From Jatrophihabitans cynanchi (GTDB lineage Bacteria; Actinomycetota; Actinomycetes; Mycobacteriales; Jatrophihabitantaceae), in the NCBI RefSeq assembly GCF_027247405.1, contig NZ_CP097463.1, positions 558,001 to 622,000 of the forward strand: a stretch of 64,000 bases of DNA, read 5' to 3'. The notes beneath the pieces were generated by a model. The model saw nothing but the letters and a program-made list of their open reading frames with translations, was not told where the DNA came from and did no database searches. A program made the position numbers and the translations under genes. Position 1 is the first letter of the stretch; each line of letters starts with the position of its first letter. Of the stretch, positions 35,397 through 47,200 are shown piece by piece.

Positions 35397-35969
35397 GTGT
35401 TCATCCGGATCGTCGACGAAGGGCTGGAGCGGTTCCTGCGCGCCCAGGTGCCGTTGCCCGAGGACGCCGCCGACGTGAGCTTCGAGATCCCGTCGAGCAA
35501 CTGGTCCGCCGCGTTGTCCAGGGTCACGGTCAACCTGTTCCTGTTCGACGTCACCCGCAGTTCCCAGCCGCACCGGGCCGCCGTCCGCCGGGTGGACGAG
35601 ACCGGCAAGGCCGAGCGGCGCGCACCGCAGCCTATGGTCGAACTCGATTACCTGGTCAGCGCCTGGGCCGGGAACCCGCGCGACGAGCACCAGTTGCTCG
35701 GGTCGGTCCTGAGCCGTATCGCCGGCCTCGACACGCTGCCGCCGGAGTACCTGCCCAAGCCGTTGTCGTCCTCGGTCCACCTCACCTTCGTCGAGGACGA
35801 ACGGCACCGCGCGCGGGACATCTGGAACGGCGCGGGCGGCACGCTCAAGGCCGGGTTCGCGATGCAGGTGACGGTCGCGGCGGACACCTTCGGCTGGACG
35901 CCCGAACCGGCCGCCGTCACCAGCATCGAAGGCGCCGCAAGGGCCGGCAACGGGGCCAAACCGGGCTAG
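35397..35969 (+). CDS. DUF4255 (Pvc16-like) tail terminator protein of eCIS
   Basis: This 190-residue protein begins FIRIVDEGLERFLRAQVPLP and continues VSFEIPSSNWSAALSRVTVN, LFLFDVTRSSQPHR, VELDYLVSAWAGNPRDEHQL and LGSVLSRIAGLDTLPPEYLP. This is the DUF4255 pattern of the protein that caps the distal end of PVC/Afp tails. GTG 35397 is the only early start. The C-terminus is shorter than in many homologues. The gap 35970-36179 to the next gene (210 bp) contains no clear feature. Confidence 0.85.
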   Translation: MFIRIVDEGLERFLRAQVPLPEDAADVSFEIPSSNWSAALSRVTVNLFLFDVTRSSQPHRAAVRRVDETGKAERRAPQPMVELDYLVSAWAGNPRDEHQLLGSVLSRIAGLDTLPPEYLPKPLSSSVHLTFVEDERHRARDIWNGAGGTLKAGFAMQVTVAADTFGWTPEPAAVTSIEGAARAGNGAKPG

Positions 35970-36179
35970 TGCGGACGGGCGCGGCGTATCACCCGCGGGC
36001 CGTGGACATTGTGGCGATCATGCTCGATCATTGACACGCAGTTCACGTGGGCAACAGGGGGTCCCGCGCCGACGGCGCCATCAGCTCATTCGGGGTGCGA
36101 ACGCGTCCCGGTGCGTTCGTGTGTTCGTGAAAGGTTCGACCATGCACTCCCACTTCGAGGCTGAGACGGTGCGACGCTG

Positions 36180-38618
36180 ATGCGCGTTGCCACCGACACT
36201 CGCCACCTCGAGGTCGAACCGGGCGACAGTACATCGGTTGTCGTCGAGGTCGTCAACACCGACGACATCATCGACGGCGTCAGCGCCCACATCATCGGGC
36301 TCCCCGACAACTACGTCTCGGCCAGCCCGGCGATGCTCCCGCTGTTCCCCGACACGGCCGGGAAGGTGACCCTCGGCCTGGCCGTGCCGACCTCGCACCC
36401 GGCCGGGCGCCATCCCCTGACGGTGCAGGTCATCTCGCACGGCACGACGAAACCGCCGTCCTACGTCGACATCGACCTCGACGTGGCCGCCCGCCCGGGC
36501 ATGCGGATGACCGTGCGCCCGAAGCTGGTGCGGGCCCGCCGGTCAGGGCGCTTCGTCCTGGAGATCGCGAACCACGGCAACGTCCCGCTCGACGTGACGA
36601 TGAGCGCGTACGACCCCGACCGCGGCGTCGAGGTCACCTTCACCCCGGAGCGGCGCCGCCTCGAGCCCGGCGTGGTGGCGCCGGTACTCGTCGACGTGCG
36701 TGGGCCCCGGATGTTCACCGGTGCCGAGATCGACCGCACGGTCGTGCTCGGAGCGAGCGGGCGCGTCATCACCGCGCCGACTGCGGCCGCGCGGCTTCCG
36801 GACGAGCGCAGCTTCGCGGCGCTCGCGGACGACCAGCCGACGGCCGCGATCCCGCGGATCACTGATGACCAGTTCCCGCGGGTCAACGGTGACCAGACGC
36901 CCGAGAGCGCCGCCGAGATCGTGCTCAACCGCGAGACGACGGTGCAGTTGCGGCAGCGGCCGCTGATCAGCCGGGGCCTGCTCACCGTGCTGATCCTGGT
37001 AAGCATCGTCGCGGTGTGGGCAGCCATCTTCCTGCTCGGGCTGGGAAAGGTGTTCGCCTCCGACCCGATGACCAAGCAGGCGCCCGCCTCGTTCTTCGCC
37101 AGCTTGAACAGCCCCGGCGGCGCCGCCGGATCCGGCGGTGGGCCCGGCGGGTCCGGTGGCTCTGGTAGCGCTGGTGGTTCCGGTGGGGCCGCAGGTTCAG
37201 GTGGCGCGGCGGCAGCGCCCGCCGGCGCACTCACCAAGAGCGGGCAGTTGCCCCCCGGGATGGGGGGCGCGATCAGCGGGACGATCACCGCGGCGAACGA
37301 CCAACAGCCGGTGGGGCGGATCCTGGTCCAGGCCTACCGGATGGGGAGCAAGGGCCTCGTCCAGATGAGTTCGGCGGCGAGCCAGGCCGACGGCACCTAC
37401 ACGCTGGCCGGCCTGTTCCCCACCGACTACTACATCCAGTTCAGCGCGAGCGGCTACGTCCCGCAGTGGTACCCGGCCAGCCCGACCCAGGCGGGTGCCC
37501 AGAGCGTCACGGCAGTCGCGCAGGGGTCCACGTCGAACATCAACGCCAGCATCGTGGGCGAGCCGGCCACCATCTCCGGCAAGGTCGACCCGGGCGACAC
37601 CCTCACGCCGGTGGTCACCACGGTCACCGCGCGGCCGCTGCTCGGCAAGCAGACCGGACAGCCCATCGCCACCACCAAGACCGCCGGCGGCGCGTACACG
37701 CTGCCCGCGCTCCCGGCCCCGGGCAGCTACCAGCTCACCTTCACCACGGCCGGTTACGAGTCGAGCACGCTGGTCGACTCGGTCGGCGGCGGCGACAAGC
37801 GCCTCGAGCCCACGGTCGTGCTCGGCGCGAGCACCGGGCAGATCAGCGGCCTGGTCAGCGACGGGACGACACCACTCGGCGGCGCGAGCGTGAGCACGAC
37901 CGTGAACGGCAGCCCGTTGACTGTGCTGACCCCGACGACCGGTCAGGTGGGCGCCTACGTCCTGGCCAACCTGCCCACACCGGCCACCTACGTGATCACC
38001 GTGTCCAGCGCCGGCCACGGCACGAGCACCCGCATCGTCGACCTCGCCGCCGGGCAGAGCAGTCCGGCGTTCAACTTCAGACTGACAAGCGGCACCGGCA
38101 CCGTGTCCGGCAAGGTGGTCGGGCCGGACGGGCAGCCACTGGGCGGCGCCACGGTCACCGTCGGCGGTGCGGTGAACTCCAGCGGGGGCAACCCGACGGC
38201 CACCACGCTCACCTCTGGAAGTCCGGGCACGTTCGCGATCAACGGGCTCACCGCACCCGGCTCGTACACGCTCACCGCCTCGATCGACGGGTACGCGCCG
38301 ACGAGCGTGCCGGTAACCCTCGCGGACAACGGTGCGGCGCAGAGCGTCACGATCCGGCTGTTCGCCAAGCTGGGCAGCATCGCCGGCACGATCCGGAGCA
38401 ACGCCGGAACGTTCGCCGGCGCGACGATCACGGCGACCAACGGTCAACAGAGTTGGACCACGACCTCGAACAGTTCCGACGGTGGCTATCGGCTGGCCGA
38501 CCTGCAGCCGGGCAGCTACAGCGTCACCGTCACCGCCCCGGGCAAGGATCAGCAGACTGCGCTGGTCACCGTGGTCGCCGGGCGCACCGTCACGCAGAAC
38601 CTGAAGCTGGGGGGCTGA
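36180..38618 (+). CDS. Bitopic membrane protein: Ig-like domains, one TM helix, carboxypeptidase-regulatory-like repeats (812 residues)
   Basis: Residues 1-190 form two Ig-like beta domains of the COG1470/NEW3 type (HLEVEPGDSTSVVVEVVNTD, FVLEIANHGNVPLDVTMSAY). Residues 266-290 are a single membrane helix (TVLILVSIVAVWAAIFLLGL) preceded by RQRPLISR, so by the positive-inside rule the N-terminus is inside and the C-terminus outside. A Gly/Ser/Ala linker follows (residues 310-345). The outer part has about five to six carboxypeptidase-regulatory-like beta domains, each with ISG/VSGKV openings and YTLAGLFPTDYYIQFSASGY-type ends. No signal peptide or sortase signal is seen. It starts a three-gene operon inside the eCIS locus. 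Confidence 0.75.
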   Translation: MRVATDTRHLEVEPGDSTSVVVEVVNTDDIIDGVSAHIIGLPDNYVSASPAMLPLFPDTAGKVTLGLAVPTSHPAGRHPLTVQVISHGTTKPPSYVDIDLDVAARPGMRMTVRPKLVRARRSGRFVLEIANHGNVPLDVTMSAYDPDRGVEVTFTPERRRLEPGVVAPVLVDVRGPRMFTGAEIDRTVVLGASGRVITAPTAAARLPDERSFAALADDQPTAAIPRITDDQFPRVNGDQTPESAAEIVLNRETTVQLRQRPLISRGLLTVLILVSIVAVWAAIFLLGLGKVFASDPMTKQAPASFFASLNSPGGAAGSGGGPGGSGGSGSAGGSGGAAGSGGAAAAPAGALTKSGQLPPGMGGAISGTITAANDQQPVGRILVQAYRMGSKGLVQMSSAASQADGTYTLAGLFPTDYYIQFSASGYVPQWYPASPTQAGAQSVTAVAQGSTSNINASIVGEPATISGKVDPGDTLTPVVTTVTARPLLGKQTGQPIATTKTAGGAYTLPALPAPGSYQLTFTTAGYESSTLVDSVGGGDKRLEPTVVLGASTGQISGLVSDGTTPLGGASVSTTVNGSPLTVLTPTTGQVGAYVLANLPTPATYVITVSSAGHGTSTRIVDLAAGQSSPAFNFRLTSGTGTVSGKVVGPDGQPLGGATVTVGGAVNSSGGNPTATTLTSGSPGTFAINGLTAPGSYTLTASIDGYAPTSVPVTLADNGAAQSVTIRLFAKLGSIAGTIRSNAGTFAGATITATNGQQSWTTTSNSSDGGYRLADLQPGSYSVTVTAPGKDQQTALVTVVAGRTVTQNLKLGG

Positions 38619-38619
38619 C

Positions 38620-41214
38620 GTGCGCGTCGACGTGTCCCCGCTGCAGGCCGACCTGCAGCCCAACGTCTCCCAGCTGATCACGGTGACGATCTCCAACACC
38701 GCGACGATCATCGCCGGCTACGCGATCCGCGTGCTCGGCGCCGACCCCGGTTGGGTGCAGCTGGACACCGACGAGATCGCGCTGTTCCCGGACGAGACGC
38801 GTGTGCTGACCATCATGGTCGACGTACCGCGTGGCATCCCGGCCGGGGCGCGGCGGATCGCGGTCCAGGTCCGCGAGCTGACCCCGCCGTACGAGAGCAA
38901 GGTCACCGAGATCGACCTGACCGTGCCGCCGAATCCGGTGGTGCAGCTGCGGGTCGATCCGATGGCGATCACGGCGGGCAAGCGCGCGACGTTCAGCCTG
39001 CTGGTGGAGAACACGGGCAACACAGCGATCCGGGGCTTCCTCGCGGGCGACGACCCGGAGAACCAGGTGCGGTTCGACTTCGAGCCCGCGCACGTCTCGC
39101 TCGCGCCGGGCCAGCACAGCGTGCTCGACATGCGTGCCTCCGCCAAACGGCACTTCCTCGGCACGCCGACCGTCCGCAGCCTGTCGGTGTACCTCGACGA
39201 GATCGCCCCGGACGCGTTCCTCGAACCACCGCCCGCGCAACCGGCGTCCGGCGAGGAGCGCGAGCCGTTGGCCGGCGCGACCTTCATCCAGAAGTCGGTG
39301 ATGTCCCGCAGCGCGCTGTCCCTGCTCGGCCTGCTGTTCGCGGCGACCGTCTTCGCGGTCGTGATCACCATCGCACTGTCCCGGCTCGTCGCGCAGTCGA
39401 CGGCCGACCGCAACCTCGCGCTGCAGGTCGCGGCGGCCAAGAACAACGCCGCGACCACCGGCCAGTCCGGTGTCTCCGGTGTCGTCTCGCTGCTCACCTC
39501 GGGCAAGCCGGTCGCCGGGGTGACCGCGAGCGTGTTCGCCACCTCGGACACCACCACGCCGGTCGCGACGACCGCGACGAACGCGAAGGGCGCCTACAGC
39601 GTCACCGATCTGCCGGCCGGCAAGTACCTGCTCAGCTTCCGCGGCGCCGGCTTCGTGCAGATCTGGTACCCCGGTGCGGTGAACGCCGCGGACGCCACCA
39701 CGATCACGCTGGCGGCCGGCCAGGTCCAGGGCGGGTTGAACGTCAGCCTCGGCGGCGTGCCGGCATCGATCAGCGGAACCGTCGTCGGCGACGACGTCTC
39801 GGCCGCAACCCTGTTCCTCGAGACGCTGCCGGGCGGCGCAACCACCGACGCGGCGGCCGGCCGGCCGCTGGGAACCGCGCCCGTACCGGTGACCCCGCCG
39901 GACAACGGTGGCGCGGTCGTGCAGCGCGTTCCTATCGGGTCCGACGGCTCGTTCTCACTGGCCAACGTGCCGTCGCCGAGCGTGTACGAACTTGTCGTGG
40001 TGAAGACCGGGTACGCGACGTCGACGCAACGGATCGACGTCGGGGCCGGGGAGACGCGCACCGGCGTGCACCTGACGCTGAGCAAGGGCGACGGGCTGAT
40101 CTCCGGCACGATCACCTCGCAGGACGGCCCGCTCGCCGACGTCACGGTCACCGCGACCGCCGGCCAGCAGACCGCGAGCACCGTCTCGCTCACCGGCGCC
40201 CACGCCGGTACCTTCACGCTGCGCCAGTTGCCGACGCCGGCCACGTTCACCCTGGTCGCGAGCGCGGCGGGGTTCGCCTCGCAGACGGTCACGCTGAGCC
40301 TGGGATCCGGGCAGAAGCTCGCCGGCGTGTCGATCACGCTGAACAAGTCGTCCGCGTCGCTGCACGGCGTGGTGAGCCTGCTGCCGCGGAACGAACGCGC
40401 GGCCGGGGTGGGCGTCACCGTCACCGACGGCCAGCTCACCGTCCAGACCGCCACCGAGAGCAAGGGCAACATCGGCTCGTGGGTGGTCGGCGGGCTCGCG
40501 GTGCCCGGGACCTACACGGTCACCTTCGCCCGCAGTGACCTGCAGTCGCAGACCGTGTCGGTGTCGCTGGACGCGGCAGGCAACCTCACCCCCGGTTCGC
40601 TCGGCGCGCAGATCACCTCGTCCGGCATTGCGGTGAGCATGACCCCGGCAACCGCTACGGTCTGGGGACAGATCAGCCAGCCGGGGGGCGGGCACGTGTG
40701 CGACACGAGCACCAATGCACTGGGTGAGGCCACCATCAGCCTGAGCTCGGGGGCGAGCACCTATTCGGTGACCTCGGCCAGCGTGGCCCCGAACTGTGGC
40801 ATGTACCGGATCGAGCAGATCCCGCCGGGTACCTACACGCTCGCCGTCAGCGCCGGCAGCGGAACCAGCCCGAGCGCGCAGGTCATCACGCTCGTCGCGG
40901 GCCAGTCGCTGCACCGCAACGTGCCGCTGGCCCCGCCTGCCTCGATGTCCGGGACCGTCGTCGGCTGTACCACCGGGCCGTGCCTGAACTGGACCGTCTT
41001 CCTGTACCGGCAGGCCGACTACCCGACCACACTCGCGGCCACCACTCAGACCGACGGCGCCACGGGCCGATTCGAGTTCGACAACCTCGAAGCGGGTACC
41101 TACATCGTCGCCGTCGGCTCCACCGGCGATCCGGCCAACGCCACGACGACCGAGCAGGTGACGGTGGAACCGAGCAAGCCACACGACGGCGTCGTGATCA
41201 CGGTGACCTCGTGA
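38620..41214 (+). CDS. Bitopic membrane protein, second member of Ig-like/carboxypeptidase-regulatory trio (864 residues)
   Basis: The layout is as in the previous gene: Ig-like pair in residues 1-200 (DLQPNVSQLITVTISNTATI, RATFSLLVENTGNTAIRGFL), membrane helix at about 231-255 (SLLGLLFAATVFAVVITIAL) after basic residues, and an outer region of about six carboxypeptidase-regulatory-like domains (SGVVSLLTSGKPVAGVTASV, GAYSVTDLPAGKYLLSFRGA). Late domains carry paired Cys (GGGHVCDT, VAPNCGMYR, GCTTGPCLN) that may form outer disulfides. GTG 38620 is one base after the previous stop and its own stop overlaps the next GTG, so all three are co-translated. Confidence 0.75.
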   Translation: MRVDVSPLQADLQPNVSQLITVTISNTATIIAGYAIRVLGADPGWVQLDTDEIALFPDETRVLTIMVDVPRGIPAGARRIAVQVRELTPPYESKVTEIDLTVPPNPVVQLRVDPMAITAGKRATFSLLVENTGNTAIRGFLAGDDPENQVRFDFEPAHVSLAPGQHSVLDMRASAKRHFLGTPTVRSLSVYLDEIAPDAFLEPPPAQPASGEEREPLAGATFIQKSVMSRSALSLLGLLFAATVFAVVITIALSRLVAQSTADRNLALQVAAAKNNAATTGQSGVSGVVSLLTSGKPVAGVTASVFATSDTTTPVATTATNAKGAYSVTDLPAGKYLLSFRGAGFVQIWYPGAVNAADATTITLAAGQVQGGLNVSLGGVPASISGTVVGDDVSAATLFLETLPGGATTDAAAGRPLGTAPVPVTPPDNGGAVVQRVPIGSDGSFSLANVPSPSVYELVVVKTGYATSTQRIDVGAGETRTGVHLTLSKGDGLISGTITSQDGPLADVTVTATAGQQTASTVSLTGAHAGTFTLRQLPTPATFTLVASAAGFASQTVTLSLGSGQKLAGVSITLNKSSASLHGVVSLLPRNERAAGVGVTVTDGQLTVQTATESKGNIGSWVVGGLAVPGTYTVTFARSDLQSQTVSVSLDAAGNLTPGSLGAQITSSGIAVSMTPATATVWGQISQPGGGHVCDTSTNALGEATISLSSGASTYSVTSASVAPNCGMYRIEQIPPGTYTLAVSAGSGTSPSAQVITLVAGQSLHRNVPLAPPASMSGTVVGCTTGPCLNWTVFLYRQADYPTTLAATTQTDGATGRFEFDNLEAGTYIVAVGSTGDPANATTTEQVTVEPSKPHDGVVITVTS

Positions 41215-44200
41215 CGACGCCGGGCAGGCGCGGCTACAGCGAGACGCCCCCGACGATCCAGGTCGAGCCGGTGCTGCGTACCGCCGCCGGCGTACCGATC
41301 AGCACGGCCGCCGTCATCACCAACACCGCACCCGAGCCGCGCATCCTGGCGATGACCTCACTCGGCGTGGACGCCGCTTGGCTGCCGCGACCCACCCGCA
41401 GCCGGCCGCTGATGCCCGGCGAGACGATCATCGCGGAGATCACCTTCAACCCCACACCCGGGACGGTGCCGGCGCGCTACCCGCTCGCGCTCACCGTCCA
41501 GGCGATCGATCCGGCCTCGGGCAACGCCACCTCGAGCGCGGCCATCGCCGACCTCACCCTGGTCGTCGACTCCCCCGGGCAGATCGAGGTGGCGATCGAA
41601 CCGCCGGAGACGACCGGCCGCTTCCGCAAGCGCATCTCGGTGACCTTGCACAACACCGGCCCGGTACCGGAAGAGGTACTGCTGGAGGTCCACTCGCCCG
41701 AGAGCGCCGAGGTCGAACTCGCTGCCGAACGGGTAGACGTCCCGGCCGGTTCGAGCGTCGCCGTCCCGGGCCGCATCAAGATCGAGCCGCGGACGTTCGG
41801 CCACCGGCAGCGCTTCACCTACACCGTCAGCGCACGCGGTTCGGGCGCCGCGCGGCGGGCCGAGGGCGCCGTGACCACCCGCGCGTTCCTCGGCGCCAAC
41901 GGCCCGAAGGCGTTCGTGCTGCTCGCGGTGATCACGCTGTGGGCCGGCCTGGCCCTGGTGTTCATCCCCAAGCTCGCGACCAAGGTCCAGGACGCGCACA
42001 ACGCCGCGGCGGACAAGGTCGCCGGGCTGCAGAGCAATGCGATCAACAAGGTGCGTCCGTCCAAGGGCGGCACCGCCACCGGCACCGCTGCGACGGGCCA
42101 CCCCTCCGGAGGTTCCGGCAGCACGGGTGGTTCCGGCAGCACGGGCGGTTCGGGTGGCAGCGGCGGCTCCGGAGGTTCCGGCGGTTCCGGCGGTTCCGGC
42201 GGTTCCGGTGCTGCCGCGGCCGCCGCCAAGAGCGTGCAACTCAGCGGCACCGTCGCCGGCACCGGCGCCTCGGGGGCCACCGTCGCGATGCGGCCGACCT
42301 CCCTCGTCGACGAGTCGGCCCAGACCGCGCACCTGGTCGGCGTCGACTCCGAATCCTTCGGGCCGGTCGGCAAGATCTGGGGTGGCTCGGTGTTGCTCGC
42401 CACCCCGGCAACCGACGCGCAGAACCGCTCGACGGTGACCAAGTCCGACGGCGCGTGGGCGTTCGCGGCGGTGCGCGCGCCGGGGTACTACCTGGTCACC
42501 TTCGCCAAGCCCGGCTACCAGACCCAGCGGTACGTCATCGACTCGGCGGCCACGGTGGCGACCGAGCCGCTGACCGTCACCCTGCTGCCCGGTCAGGGGC
42601 ATCTGAGCGGACGCATCACCGGCCCGTCCGGCCCGGTGGGCGCGGCGAAGATCACCATTACCGACGGCACCAACACCATCACCACCAGCTCGAACTCCAA
42701 GGGCGACGTCGGCGCCTGGTCGGTCGACGGGCTCTCCACTCCGAGCACCTACCTCGTCACCGCGAGCAAGGACGGGCTGAGCACCGAGTCGGCGATCCGC
42801 ACCCTCCCCGCCGGCGGTACCGCCACGCAGAACCTGCGGTTGCGCACCGGAGTGGCGTCCCTGCACGGCACCGTCACCGGCGCCAACAGCCTGGGCACCA
42901 TCGTCGGTCTGGGCGGCGTCCAGGTCACCGCGACCGACGGGACGATCACGCGCACCGCGACCACCGTGACCAACGGGGACATCGCCGGCACCTACACCCT
43001 GCCCGGGCTCCCGCCGGGCGAGTACACCGTGACCATGGCCGCGGCCGGCTATCTGCCGCAGACGCAACCGGTGACGATCAAGAAGGGCCAGGGCGAGGCA
43101 ACGGCCTCCGCACTGCTCGTCTCCTCGAGCGCGACTGTCACCGGCCTGATCACCGGTGATCAGCTCGGCTCCGACGGCAAACCCACGGGCGCGCGCGTAC
43201 CGATCAGCGCGGGCGTCACGCTCACCTCGAACTCGAACTCGTACAAGATCACCAGCGGCACCAGCGGTTTCCGGATCAACGGCGTGAGCCCGGGCACCTA
43301 CGTGGTGACCGCGACCTACGCCGGCTCGAACTCGGGCTACTTCACCATCACCGTGCAGGCCGGACAGACGACTGTGGTCCCGACGATCAACCTCAGCGCG
43401 CAGGTGACCACCAGCAACTCGACGATCACCGGCTTCGTCGGCGACGGCGCGAACCCGAGCGGCACGCTGTGCGCAGGCAGGCCGACCGACTGCACGGTCA
43501 CCTTCGTGCTGCACGACAGCAACGGCCACCCGGTGCCGGTGACGCCGAGCTCGCTGACCCCGCCCTCGTCGTCCGGTCCTACCGCGTACACGCTGGCGGG
43601 GCAGACCGAGGGGCTCATGCCCGGCCTCTACAAGCTGACGATCGGTGTCCAGGTCAAGGCGGGCTCGACCATCAGTGGGTACCTTCCGGCCACCGTCGAC
43701 GTCCGGGTTCCGCTCAACAGCGTCGCCCGCGCGCCGCAGGTCAACCTGTTCGCCGCCAGCACGATCACCGGGACCGTCTCGTCGCGGTTCGACGCCACGG
43801 CGGGCGGCACGTTCACCAACTGTGTCTGGGCGATACCGCAAGGCAGTGGCACGGCTCCCACCGACTGCACGCCACCGGCGGTGTCGGACTGCCTGCTGAC
43901 CGGCAAGTCCTCGCCCGCGGTCGGCACGATCGATGCCAGTGGGGCATTCACCGTCGGCAACCTGTGTCCAGGTTCCTACTCGATGCTCATCGTCGTGACG
44001 AACCCAGACTTCACCGCGTCGCAGCCGCTCCCGCTGCCGATCGTCACGGTGAAGGACGGCGGCACCGGGCGCTTCGACGGGCAGATCCAGCGCAGGGGCC
44101 GCATCCAGTTCACCCTCACCGCGCCCGACCCGACCTCCGGCGCGGTCCCGGCTCTGGCCAACACCACGCTCACCGCCGGCTCCAGTTGCGGCTCCGTCAG

Positions 44201-47200
44201 CCTGGTCGGCAAGAGCACCGACGGCGCCGGCGGGCTGCTGGTCACCGGCCTGGCCGCCAGTGGTTACACCTGCACGCTCAAGGCCACCACCACCGCCGGG
44301 CTCGCGGTGTCGGCCACGGCGTTCACCAGCGTTGCGCTGGACGGGACGAGCAACGTCGCGCTGACGCTGACCGCTCCGGTGGACACGTTCGTCGGCCGGG
44401 TCGTCACCTCGTGGAGCGGCACCGCCCAGCCGCTGCCGTTCACGACGATCACGATCAGCGGCGTGACCAGCTACACCAACGGCACCGCGAACCCGCCGGC
44501 CCAGGTGCAGGTCACCACCGACCCGCTCGGCTGCTTCGCGATCAGCAAGGACGGATCGCCGCCGACGGGTCCCTTGCCGGGCGGCTGTGCGGGCGATCCC
44601 TTCATCGCCTCGGCCACCCGCGCGCTCCCGCTTGCTGTGCCGATCGCCACCTTCCACGTCGATGCCCAGAACGGGTACCAGACGCTGAACCAGGCCGACG
44701 CCGCGATCGATTCGAGCGTGCTCAAGGTCATCTCGCTGATCCCCAACCCGGTCCCGTTCGCCGGCGCGCTCACCGCCACGCCGCTACCTGGCAACCTGTC
44801 CGGCGCGAACCTGGCGGTCACCGCCTTCCCGCTCGGGACCGGGAACCTCACTGTCAAGTCGGACAACGCGGGAATCCTGAGCTGGAAGGACGACGCGTTG
44901 TCGGCGGGACAGCTGATCGTGCCCGGCACGTACACCGTCTCGGTCACCGCTTCCGGCTTCGCGCCGTGGAGCTACACGTTCCAGTGCGTGCCCAACGCGC
45001 CGTGCAGCCCGCAGTTGTCCCTGGTGCCCCTGGGCAGTCTCAGCGTCACCGGCCTGCCCGACAACGCCCTGGTGAGCCTGATCCCCAACACCGGCGCGAC
45101 CCTCGGCCCGAAGACGTCCTCGGGCGGCTCGGTGAGCTTCACCGGGCTGCTGCCCACGACCGACTTCCAGGGCACCCAACCCGCGTACCAGGTCCAGGTG
45201 CACGCACCCGGCTACCTGTTCGACTCCTCGGTACCGCTCACGTGCACCGACGGTGCCACCAGCGTGGTCATCGCCCCCGGAGCGACCCCGTCGTGCGCGG
45301 TGACGCTCACCGCCGCCGGCACGGTCACCGGAAAGGTGCAGGGAGCGGGCTCGTTCGCGAAGACGCCGACGCTGCAGCCGCTGGAAGGCGCCACGATCAC
45401 GGCCAAGCGCTGCAGCGGCACCGTCGCCGACGGCGCCACCACCTGCACGCTGGCGACGACCGGGAACATCGGACCGTTCACGGCGACCGCCGACAAGGAC
45501 GGCCTGTTCAGCCTCACCGGCACGAACCAGATGCAGGGTCTCGACTCCGGTCCGTGGCTGATCACCGCGAGCTTCACCGGCTACAGCACCGTCTCGACCG
45601 TGATCAACGTCAGCCCCGGATCGCAGGCGGTGCCGGAGATCGACCTGCAGATCACCAAGGTCACCACCTTCTCGGTGACGGTGAAACTCGGTGACGGAAC
45701 GGTGCTCACCGACGGCATCACGGTGGCCCTGTTGCAGGACGGCACCGTCGTGGACAGCACCTCGACGGCGTCGGCGAAGAACACCTTCGACTTCGACAAC
45801 GTGGTTCCCGGCGTCTACGCGGTGCAGGTCACCGGCACGACGATCCGGCCGCAGACCGACCAGACCGTGACGGTGAGCAAGTCCCAGACCACGCACACCG
45901 TCTTCGTGACGCTGGGCGCGAGCACGGTGACCGGACTCGTCCAGGGCAAGCAGGGCAAGGACCCGGCCGACGCACCGCTCGACGGGGTGCGCGTGCAGAT
46001 CGGCACCGGCACCGCGACGACGTTCGCCGTGGCAAAGGGCACCGACGGCAAGAACATGGACGTCACGACACCGACGACCGGGGCAAGCACCGGCACCTAC
46101 AGCCTCACCAACGTGCCGGACGGCACCTGGACGGTGCAACTGAGCAGCACCGGCTACCAGACCCAGACGATCACCGGCGTGGTCGTGAACCACAACAACG
46201 CCGCGACCACGCTCAACAGGACCCTGGTCCGCATCACGCACGACGTCACGCTGACCATCACCACGACGGCCGACGGCGACGACGTCAAGAGCGCGGCGAA
46301 CGTACTGCTCACCTCCGCCGCCGACAGCACCTGGACGCTGACCCCGCAGGCGCCGGTCTCGACCGCGCGGACAGCACCGGCGCACGGCGTGGTGACCAAG
46401 TGGACGTTCCTCGCGGTGCCTTATGGCAGCTGGGCGCTCTCGCTCGACCTGCCCACCGGGCACTTCGGCACGCTGGCGGCGACGAACGGTTCTGCCGCGC
46501 TGAGCTGCACCGACGGGTCGCCGACCACGCCCGTGTCGTGCACGACCGCGGCTGCCAGTCCGGTAATCGTGCCCACGACCGACGACACCAGCGTCGTGCC
46601 GCTGACCTACGGGCTGAACGAGTACTCGGTCGGCCTGCACGTGGTGGCCACCAAGCTCGCGAGCGACCCGAACGTCACGCCACCCTCGACGGTGAAGCTC
46701 ACCGTCTCTGACGGCGCGAACCCCGTCTACCAGAACGACACGTTTGCGGTGACCACGGGCTCGGCTCTGACCGACTCGTTCTGGGGCGCGGCCGGGACGA
46801 CCTACACCGCGACCGGCACCAGCCCCGCGGTGAACTGGACGGTGACCTCGACCGACCTGACGTCCGCCGCCCCGAAGCCGGTGATCCCCCTCGTGGAGCG
46901 CGGCGCGTCGGTCACCGTGACATTGGCGGGAGATACCTTCCCCGCCGGTACGAACGCCACAGTCACCCTCGTCCCGCCGGCCGGCAGCGGGATCGTGGCG
47001 CCCGCGAGCAAGACCGCCGCGTCCGGAGGCAGCGTGACCTTCACCGGGGTCCCGTTCGGCACCGGCTGGACGGCGTCGGCCACCGCGACCTACACGAAGA
47101 CCGCCGGAACGCCGCCCGTCACCACGACGGTGACGGTCAGCGGCACGAGCGCCGCATTCGACATCACCGCGCTGACACCGCCCACGGTGACGATCACGAT

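Noticed and set aside
41358-44657. 1099-codon minus-strand frame opposite the giant surface protein
   Set aside because: It is a repetitive Arg/Gly/Asp-rich shadow of the repeated beta domains, with no ribosome site or recognisable domain.
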